A DNA stretch of 64,000 nt from Agapetus fuscipes (taxonomy: Eukaryota > Arthropoda > Insecta > Trichoptera > Glossosomatidae): the NCBI GenBank assembly GCA_951799405.1, contig OX637332.1, positions 31,100,832 through 31,164,831 of the forward strand, written 5' to 3'. The position numbers and the translations under genes are program-made. Every line of letters begins with the position of its first letter. The stretch's first letter is position 1. This document shows, in pieces, positions 56,213 through 64,000 of the stretch. The notes under the pieces were generated by a model that was given only the letters and a program-made list of their open reading frames with translations, was not told the origin of the DNA and did no database searches.

Positions 56213-57316
56213 GTAATGCAGCGACCACTCCCTGTTATGAGAACTAGCCTTACATTAGAGTAAAACTTGATGATACTGACTTAGTCATTAGACCACTAAC
56301 AATGTCCCATTGCTTCATACAACACAGCTAACTCTACGTAAGACTGTCCTTTAATATTTGATGAAGAAAAACACGGTATTTAGTATCAATAAGTATTTGT
56401 TTAGAATGAAGTATTTATAAAGATTATTAGAAGTATTTAACTTTGTATTTACCTATTATAGTTGATTATTTGTAATAAATGTATCTCCTTTGCCAATTTA
56501 TTTTGAAGTATAAATTCAGATTTAAAATTTGTAGAGTCTTACATTAGGTCCTTCAAGAAATTATGATATCCATTTATTAGCAAAAGATTACTGATTTAGT
56601 GACCTTAAGCAGTATTAGGTTCTTTTTCCTTCTTTGTCTTTCATTGAATTCTTTTCTAATAGCTAGTTTTCCTCACACAGCACGGTGTTCAATGAAAAGA
56701 AAGATTGTTTTTAAAGTCGAAGCTTTTTTTTCAAATTACGGACAGCAAACGAAAATTCGCATTTTTTCATAAATCGAAATTGTACCTTTTCAAAATTGAA
56801 TTGTACCATCACCAAATTTGGCTTAGCTGCATGATGACGTAGTTGTTTATATTTTTTTATTTACACACTCTCAATCCCATAGGAAAAAAATTATAGATTG
56901 AATGAGAAACTATTTCGAAAATAATATATAAAAAAAAACCAAGAAAGCTTGTCAATTGAATTTTAACTAAAAACAGTTTTATGTTTTTTGGATGGTTTTT
57001 GTTTTGGAACTGAACATTGACATTGTACTTGAAAATTCCCCTACTATGTATATCGGAAGATTTTTTATCAAGCCATGCAGTATTGAATGAAATAAATGTC
57101 TTTCCCATCTGATTGTTTTGGATATAACATCAAATTTTCTGATCAGGGATGAGAAGTCCCTGAAGGCCAATAAATGAAAGAATTGGTTAAAGATGAAAAA
57201 AATGTTTGAATTTATGTCGCTCCATGAGTCAAAAAATTATGTATCAAATAGTTCCTGAAATTTCAATGTTTAAATTTCATGAGATTATTAAAAACATGAT
57301 ACACTTACGAATTTAC
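56213..57316. other. AT-rich intron or downstream sequence
   Basis: No recognisable repeat or exon. Confidence 0.45.
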
Positions 57317-57508
57317 AATGTCACCCCTGTTTCAGGGAAGGTTGGCAAGAGTTGCAGGGCTTATGTCCATTTGAGAATTGGGTTTTTTATATTGTAGGTC
57401 CACATGCGACGTGTGTGAGCGCGAAATTATGCGTGTCTGCTTGTGGGAATGCATTTAATATGAATCTCAAGTGATACATATCTTTGCAGCTTAGATTTAG
57501 ATTTAGAT
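57317..57508 (+). repeat. R-family repeat, 5'-truncated
   Basis: Starts at aatgtcacccctgtttcagg, ends gcagcttagatttagatttag. Confidence 0.8.
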
Positions 57509-57539
57509 TCCAAATAGTCTTACACTGTTTTCACAGATT

Positions 57540-57755
57540 TCACAGTAGCAATGACTTGCATGGTCATTTTTGCCAAAGTCACCCCTGTTCAATCGTGGCA
57601 AGAGATGCAAGGCTTATGTTTATTTGAGGTGTAGGTTTTATTTTGATATCGCACATACAAAAAGTGTAGGCATGAACTTACACTGGTCCACACGAGGGCG
57701 TGCGTTTAATATAAATCTTTAATGATAATTTATCTGTGGAGTTTAGATAGATGAC
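57540..57755 (+). repeat. R-family repeat, diverged
   Basis: ggtcatttttgccaaagtcac, gcaagagatgcaaggcttatg, acatacaaaaagtgtaggc, tttaatataaatctttaatg. Confidence 0.6.
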
Positions 57756-57759
57756 AGAT

Positions 57760-58432
57760 AGGTTGATAAGTTATTGAATAATGTTGTGCGAGAAGGGATT
57801 TTTTCCATTTTCCTTGTATGCCAGTTGAAATTTAAAAAATCTTCTGCACTTCACTTTCTCTTATTGGTTTTACCCTTACACTTTTTTGTCTGTGACAAAT
57901 AACTTCTCCGATTTTTGTTTTCTACCAATATGCTAGACTTGCATGTACGTTACTAACAAATTTCTTATCAATTTTATTGAAACTATACCTACTTACCACA
58001 TTCTTTGAGTAATTTGGTAAAACTTATAAAAATCAAGTATATTGAAAACTTGTGAATGTTAGAAAGTTACGTTATTGAAACATTTTTTAATAAGTAATAC
58101 TGTTTTGGTTTTTAAATGCATTTTCTAGTGAGTATTAACAATTGACTAAATTATTTTTCAGACGCATGCCTAAATAATTGTTAAGCAACACTTGGGTACT
58201 ATTTTTAAACTGAATTATATTTGTTTGTAGAAATTAATCCATTTGCAACAACAAGCTTCTCATTTTTTTTTTACTATCGACATGAAATGTGTGTTCATAT
58301 GAAAATATTTATTGATCATTTTCCTCTTCTGAAGTATGTGGAATAGATAAATTTTGCTTGAATAATTATTGCGATTAACACTTAAAAATATACATTCAAG
58401 AAAAAAAATAATCAATTTGAAATTGATCTCTC
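57760..58432. other. AT-rich stretch
   Basis: Nothing supported. Confidence 0.4.
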
Positions 58433-58692
58433 TTCCTTGACTTATAGGTTGGTATGAGGCTGACCACCCATACTGTAAAAAATGGTTCACTTTGCCAATG
58501 TCACCCCTGTTTCAGGGAATGTCGGCAAGAGTTGCAGGGCTTATGTTCATTTGAGGTTTGGATTTTATTTGTAAGTACACAATCAGCATTTGTAAGCGCG
58601 AACTACACGTGTTTGTTTGTGGGCATACATCTGAGAGCTTTGAATGAATATATCCTTGCAACTTAGATTATAGATAGATAGATTATAGATAG
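58433..58692 (+). repeat. R-family repeat, full length
   Basis: ttccttgacttatagg to gcaacttagattatagataga, almost identical to 4430-4675 and 7255-7495, suggesting a recent subfamily. Confidence 0.87.
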
Positions 58693-61165
58693 ATCTCTCA
58701 CTTTTGGATCTGAAATGTTTTAAAGTTTGTGTGGACAAGCTTGTGGATAACATTCATTGAGTCAATATGGACATCTCCTGCACCTAGTAAGTCCATAGCA
58801 CCCCTGGCACTTATATTATTTCTTTTCAACCAAAATAAATGAAAAAAATGCAAATTTTCGGGTAAAACTTATGGTAAGTCGAATAGGTAGGTAAAATAAG
58901 TACAACCAGTATGATTTATTTTCTGTTACTTCATTTTCTTTGGTTCAATAATGGTTCAATACATTTAAAATTTAAGGAAACATTGTTTATCATTCAAGGA
59001 AATTCAAGGAAACATTGTTTATCATTAAAAATAATAAAATATATTTTGTGAATTTGTAATCTTTTTTACATGAATAAAAACAATACTTTATTTTTGGTGT
59101 TTGGTTAGTAAGAAGGTACTTAATTAATATAAGATGGCTGACATGAAACACATTTAAATCCTTAAAGTAAGCATTTAATTATTTTCATTCTGACTAGATG
59201 CTTTGTTCATTTTAAATGTATTATTGAACCTTAAGAAACATTCATTTTTTCCTCTTATATTTTAATTCAGTTTAGGTTATTTGTTTAATGTTTATCAAAA
59301 TAATGTTTCTTGGACAATACAGCAAATAAAGTTTGTAGGCATTTATCGAGGAAAACTCAAAGGTTTGAAAGTTTTTTATATCAATGGAAGGGATGATGAA
59401 ATCAGCTCTTTCATTCATGTGTGTGTGATAAGAATCTCTATCAATGAATAGAGATTTTTTAAATATGTGTACAAGCGGGACAGAAATATTTTTTCCACAT
59501 AAAACGATACATGTTTTATCAGTAAAGTAATGAAAGGGGAAGGCCCTCTCTCTCATTTACGAGAGGAGTGTTGATGATTTGGTGCCGCCTCGAGTTCTGT
59601 CCAACGTTCCCCGCATTTCATATTCTGTGTTTACAATAAGTTTGTCCTCCTCAATGCTTAGTTAAGTTTCCATGCGATGTCTCGGTGTTACCAGAAGTTC
59701 CATATTTGCTTTTTGTTTCCTGTTTACATTATCTAGTATGGCTGGAAGTGGAGTGCCAATTTCAAGAGCACAGTTCATGAGTATATAAAACCTACCTAAT
59801 AATGTTATTATATTAAATATATTACTACCTACATTATTATCTTTTTCATTTTTATATTAATTTTGTGATTCGTATCTGTCACATTTTTTTTCATTCATAT
59901 TGACACTTTTACAATAACCTTTTAACATAATATTATTGTCTTGCAAAATTTATCAAATTACATATATCACACTTTTGGCAGGAAAATGCGCCCAGAGAGT
60001 GCCCTTTTCGTTCTATGAATGGGTTCATTAGGTATGTTCACAATGGTTCATCTAGATCTATAAATGTTGCGATTCAGAGAACTAATGCCCTCATCCTTAA
60101 GCTCTTCTTCTTCTTTACTTGCTGATTTATTCATTTTTTTGCAGGTTTTCAAAGAATCTTAATGAAATACATTTATTTCGAGATCAATCAATATTGTTTT
60201 GCAGATTTCAGATAAAAAAGTGCAGTCATAAGACACAAAGATACGGAATCCCTGCAAACCCGATGATTATTAGCTACTTGATTTTTTTTATTTTTCTTTT
60301 GAAATATAGTGTGCAAGTCTCTAAAAAAGCATTGAGAAATGAGTCTTCTCCTATAATATGATGGTAAAAAAATCCGTTTTGGTCTAATATAAAATCTATC
60401 AATAGTTAGGTTTGTATTTTTAAGTCTTAAACACATTTCAAGAATTCAATATTATTTGTATCCTATAGAAACAAAGGAAGCATTATTTTTTAAATGAGAT
60501 GTATGTAAATCATAAGAAAAGGTTTTCCTGAGTTTGCATACATTTATAAATTTAATTTTCTAAAAATATGTTAAATTACCGCCTTTAGTTCTGTAGGACT
60601 TATTTGATTAATTTTTACTTCGATTCTTACACTTCTTTCAATTAGTACTGCGCAATCACTTTTCTTTCGAGTTTTTAGAAACATTAAACACATTTAAGGA
60701 TGCGAAGGCGACTCTAGCTCACATATTTTTTGGCAAACTGAAAAAAGGCATTCTCTTGGTGGAAGCCCTGTATTATTAATTGGCTACCTATTTGAATAAC
60801 ATATTTTGTGTTCATTTTTGGCTTGTTCTTTGGAGTTATTTGGATTGGGCAATAGTTTTATGCTTTTGACTGTTTTAGTGTTTTTTCAAAATTATATCAT
60901 GTACTAAATAAAAATGCATAATCATCTTACTGTACAGACAATATTATTCATCAATCATAACATTAACTTTTAAAAAAATTGTTTAAAATTCAAAAAAACT
61001 CATTCAAGGCGGGTTGTTTCAACTTCTTATAGCTAAATGGGCTCGGAATGTTTTTTGCACGGATGTTCCAAATTTCCTCAGCGGGTAAACTAAACTGAAA
61101 TGTCACAGTCTATATCACTAAGGCCCTCAGCAGCAAATATTAACGTGGCTCTGTGACTTCATAAT
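58693..61165. other. AT-rich stretch holding one candidate exon
   Basis: Mostly AT-rich and free of the repeats seen elsewhere. The only coding-looking segment is at 59564-59665. Confidence 0.4.
59564..59665 (+). CDS. Candidate terminal exon of the SRCIN1-like gene
   Basis: After a ccctctctctcatttacgag acceptor (AG 59562-59563), the phase-0 frame demanded by exon m reads RSVDDLVPPRVLSNVPRISY and then 13 more codons to TAA at 59663-59665. The segment is GC-richer than its surroundings. I do not recognise the peptide, and a further internal donor is possible, so this is a tentative 3' end. Confidence 0.35.
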   Translation, partial: RSVDDLVPPRVLSNVPRISYSVFTISLSSSMLS

Positions 61166-61166
61166 T

Positions 61167-61345
61167 TACTAGCAGTACCCGGCGTGTTTCACTACGCCAT
61201 TTGGGCATGTGGTATCAATTTTTTTCTACAGATAAAAGAGGAAACAACAGGATCAAAAAAAAAAGTGTGCTAATCGGAATCAAGCTTCACACAATTTATC
61301 TCTAGGTTAATCTTCACGTTTTCTAAAAAAAAAGGTCTAGGTACA
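61167..61345. repeat. Interspersed-repeat fragment with acccggcgtg start
   Basis: agtacccggcgtgtttcactacgccat opens a segment resembling the 5' part of LINE-like repeats common in invertebrates. I assign no clade. Confidence 0.35.
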
Positions 61346-61436
61346 ACTGTTAAGCAGCAGAGCCAAGCATAGGGAAAATCGATTGCGGTGCTCCATTTAT
61401 ATTTAAGATAAAAAAATCGGCTATGTAACGTCACTC

Positions 61437-61690
61437 ATCTAATCTATTCTAAGTTGCATGGATATAATTGTTACATTTGGAATTCACATTAAGTGCATGC
61501 CCACAAGCAGACACGTATAAGTTCACACTTGCACATTCTGCGTGTGAACCTACAACATAAAAACCCAAATCTCAAATGAACATACACCCTGCAACTCTTT
61601 GCTGACCTTCCCTGAAACAGGGGTGACATTGGCAGAGTGAACCATTTTCTATTTATAGTTGGTCAGATGCATATTGACCTATACAAGAAA
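61437..61690 (-). repeat. R-family repeat
   Basis: ctaatctattctaagttgcatgg to gttggtcagatgcatattgacctat. Confidence 0.78.
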
Positions 61691-62439
61691 AGAATATAAA
61701 CAATAAATTAAATTTTATAATCATACAATTAAAGAACTAATCTATAAAATTCACTATACTCTTTGAGCAAAGTGAAGAAATAAATGTATTCCAAACAATC
61801 AGGAATATTTTTCAATGTAACCGCACTGTGAAACGTATGCAGTTGGGGAAAATGCTTCATACAATATGATGCACTTAAGTGTTTTTTCAACTATCTCCAT
61901 AAAAGTGTTTAATTTATGTTAAATTTTCGACTCCCTGTCCTGTCTTTATCCCGGCCAAGTGAATTCACATTTTTTCCCCACATTTAAAATGTGCTCTATC
62001 CATTATTTCAATAAGTGAAAGTTTTAGGTAGTGCACACGGAACATTTTCTATTGACAACAAAATTGTAAGTCGCACGGCCGGGTTAGGTAAAAGGCAAAC
62101 ATTTTGTTTATCTTGGTTGCTTTGGACCATGGTCACATAGAAGAAAGACGTTTAACCGCCGAGAAAAAAACGATCTTTAAATTTGTGGTGAGTATATAAT
62201 TTTACAGAAATGCGTTTTTTGAAAAAACAACTATATTATGTATATTTTAATTAAAAGTATGTTTCAATAAAAGGTTTTAATAATAATAATATATTTCAAT
62301 AAGGTCTTCTAGTTGTGACCTACGAACTTTCGTTTATCGTATTTTTTATAAGTGCGGGATATAAAAGCTTTCTTACATTTCTAAAATTCAACTTGGAATA
62401 CTTGAATAACATTTTTTAATTTGGAACTTTTGTCTAGGC

Positions 62440-62990
62440 CAGGGGTCGGCAACCTTTTGAGTCGGAAGAGCCAAAAATTACAATTTACAAATTTCAAAGT
62501 TTTTCCTTGACATAGGTTGGTATGAGGCTGACCACCCATACTGTAAAAAATGGTTCACTTTGCCAATGTCGCCCCTGTTTCAGGGAAGGTCGGCAAGAGT
62601 TGCAGGGCTTATGTTCATTTAAGATTGGGTTTTTATATTGTAGTTCCACATGCGGTATGTGTGAGCGCGAAATTATGCGTGTCTGCTTATGGGAATGCAT
62701 TTGATGTGAATCTCAAATGATACATATCTTATTTTGGATTTGGATTTGTAAAGAGCCACAAATGTTTTTTTGCCAACAATAAATAGCGTCGATGGGGCGG
62801 GGGGAGGGTGGGGGGTGAAAAGCGAGTACAAGTAGCGGAGAGATCATTAATCGATTCAGAACGATTTAGTTTTTTTCGATCAGAAGTATAATTCTGTGTT
62901 TTTTTTATATTTGCGTATGAAGCTAAAGAGCCGTAACTTCACACCCAAAGAGCCGCATGTGGCTGGTGAGCCGCAGGTTGCTTACCCCTA
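62440..62990. mobile_element. hAT-type MITE with CAGGGGTCGGCAACC end, interrupted by an R copy
   Basis: Left CAGGGGTCGGCAACCTTTTG; right gccgcaggttgcttacccct, its imperfect complement, with agagcc repeats inside (aagagccgcatgtggctgg), a well-known hAT non-autonomous pattern. The 8-bp flanks do not match. An R copy sits at 62503-62748. Confidence 0.72.
62503..62748 (+). repeat. R-family repeat
   Basis: ttccttgacataggttgg to acatatcttattttggatttgg. Confidence 0.82.
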
Positions 62991-63028
62991 ACCAAACCGA
63001 TATCCATCCACCATATTTGTAAAAAGTC

Positions 63029-63395
63029 CGGTCTATAGCTTAGTTGGTAGAGTAACTGCATTCCATGCCGAGATCTCGAGTTAGAATCCCACTGAAGTTG
63101 TCAGAAATTATTTCTCGTTTCAGTGTTTATTTCTAACCCAAAATAAAATACCGGCAAGGCTTACTCAGCCTTCATAAGAAATGAGTGTCAAGCCACTCAG
63201 GAGCTGAATAACATCCATTTCAAGTTGGCGTAAAGTAAAAGTTACTGGGTTGTTCATTTTAGATTTGGATTTTAAATTATGAGTAGGTACACATGCAGCA
63301 TTTGTAAGCGTGAACTTACATGTGTCTACTTGTGAGCATGCATTTTATATGAATCTTTAATGTAAATGTATATTTGCAACTAAGATTATGTATTG
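63029..63395 (+). repeat. SINE-A head fused to R-family 3' end
   Basis: Box A tctatagcttagttggtagag, box B-like gagttagaatccc, SINE-A body to caagttggcgtaaag, then directly the R-family segment ttgttcattttagatttgg to tatatttgcaactaagatta. Confidence 0.75.
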
Positions 63396-63439
63396 TAGTT
63401 GAATATAATGGTCTTCTTCTATTGGGTGGTTTCAAAATT

Positions 63440-63592
63440 TACCGACCTCGTTGCTGAAATATTGAGAATTGAGAACCATTGTTTATTTGATCACCATCAA
63501 ACTTCACAGGATTCATTCTAAAAATATGTTACATGTTTCCTGAAAATTTTGTCAAAATCGGATGAGCGGTTTATGAGTCTATAGGGAACATG

Positions 63593-63624
<32 letters not shown>

Positions 63625-63720
63625 CATACATACATACATACATACATACATACATACATACATACATACATACATACATACATACATACATACATACACA
63701 CATCCTTCTTTATAGATATA
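63440..63720 (+). repeat. Repeat 3' end with (CATA)n microsatellite
   Basis: aaaatttt gtcaaaatcggatgagcgg then a (CATA)n run at 63590-63699 with a few interruptions. A gcggtt-type end plus a microsatellite is a common invertebrate LINE-like 3' end. Confidence 0.7.
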
Positions 63721-63730
63721 GATAGATAGA

Positions 63731-64000
63731 TTGCATTCCATGCCGAGATCTCGAGTTAGAATCCCACCGAAGTTGTCAGAAATTATTTCCCGTTTCAGTG
63801 TTCATTTTAAACCCAAAATAAAATACCGGCAAGGCTTACTCAGCCTTCATAAGAAATGAGTGTCAAGCCACTCAGGAGCTGAATAACATCCATTTCAAGT
63901 TGGCGTAAAGTAAAAGTTACTGGGTTGTTCATTTTAGATTTGGATTTTAAATTATGAGTGGGTACACATGCATCATTTGTAAGCGTGAACTTACATGTGT
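63731..64000 (+). repeat. Second copy of the SINE-A/R chimera, running off the window
   Basis: Repeats 63058-63325 with about 98% identity, offset 675 bp. Box A is missing at the left, and the right edge is the window end. Confidence 0.85.

Noticed and set aside
63518..63703. Open frame of repeated Met-Tyr-Val-Cys on the minus strand
   Set aside because: It is the (CATA)n microsatellite read as codons.

Overview
This is an AT-rich eukaryotic window, most likely from an insect genome. The protein-coding content is a set of short exons with canonical splice sites inside long introns packed with transposable elements. I cannot name the species. No prokaryotic gene, CRISPR array or independent tRNA gene is supported.

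Host genes. (1) On the minus strand, positions 25-1845 hold three consecutive exons of a pentraxin/LamG-like domain gene; both its ends lie outside what I can see. (2) On the plus strand, positions 10013-56212 hold 13 phase-compatible exons of one gene, an insect SRCIN1 (p140Cap)/KIAA1217 homologue equivalent to Drosophila CG32809. The N-terminal exons are Pro/Ser/Tyr-rich. The C-terminal exons (44346-56212) carry the AIP3/Bud6-like helical coiled-coil region. The 13 exons sum to 1569 nt (523 codons) without a stop. Four more candidate exons fit the splice phases: 8105-8146, 26657-26704, 29995-30054 and a possible terminal exon at 59564-59665.

Mobile elements. Intron space holds a structurally near-complete but frame-broken DIRS-type tyrosine-recombinase retrotransposon (34197-39199); a near-full-length RTE-like LINE on the minus strand (50531-54084), nested in an older LINE fragment; a Jockey-like LINE 3' half (48942-49896), nested in a dyad-symmetric repeat; several LINE 3' fragments; non-autonomous hAT-like and TTAA-flanked elements; and foldback elements. 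SINEs are of three tRNA-like types, one of which also exists as a 5S rRNA + tRNA composite. About 30 copies of one ~240-bp repeat (here 'R family') recur on both strands. Two loci suggest it is the 3' end of a 5'-truncated LINE.

How the parts relate. The host gene's splice phases survive despite nested insertions in almost every intron. The repeats record a mobilisation network: one SINE family shares its 3' tail with the Jockey-like LINE in the same window, R-family copies interrupt older MITEs and foldbacks, and the RTE and SINE elements interrupt older LINE pieces. I see no new enzymatic system. The most interesting material is the modular SINE architecture, the SINE-LINE tail sharing, the DIRS termini and the candidate alternative exons.
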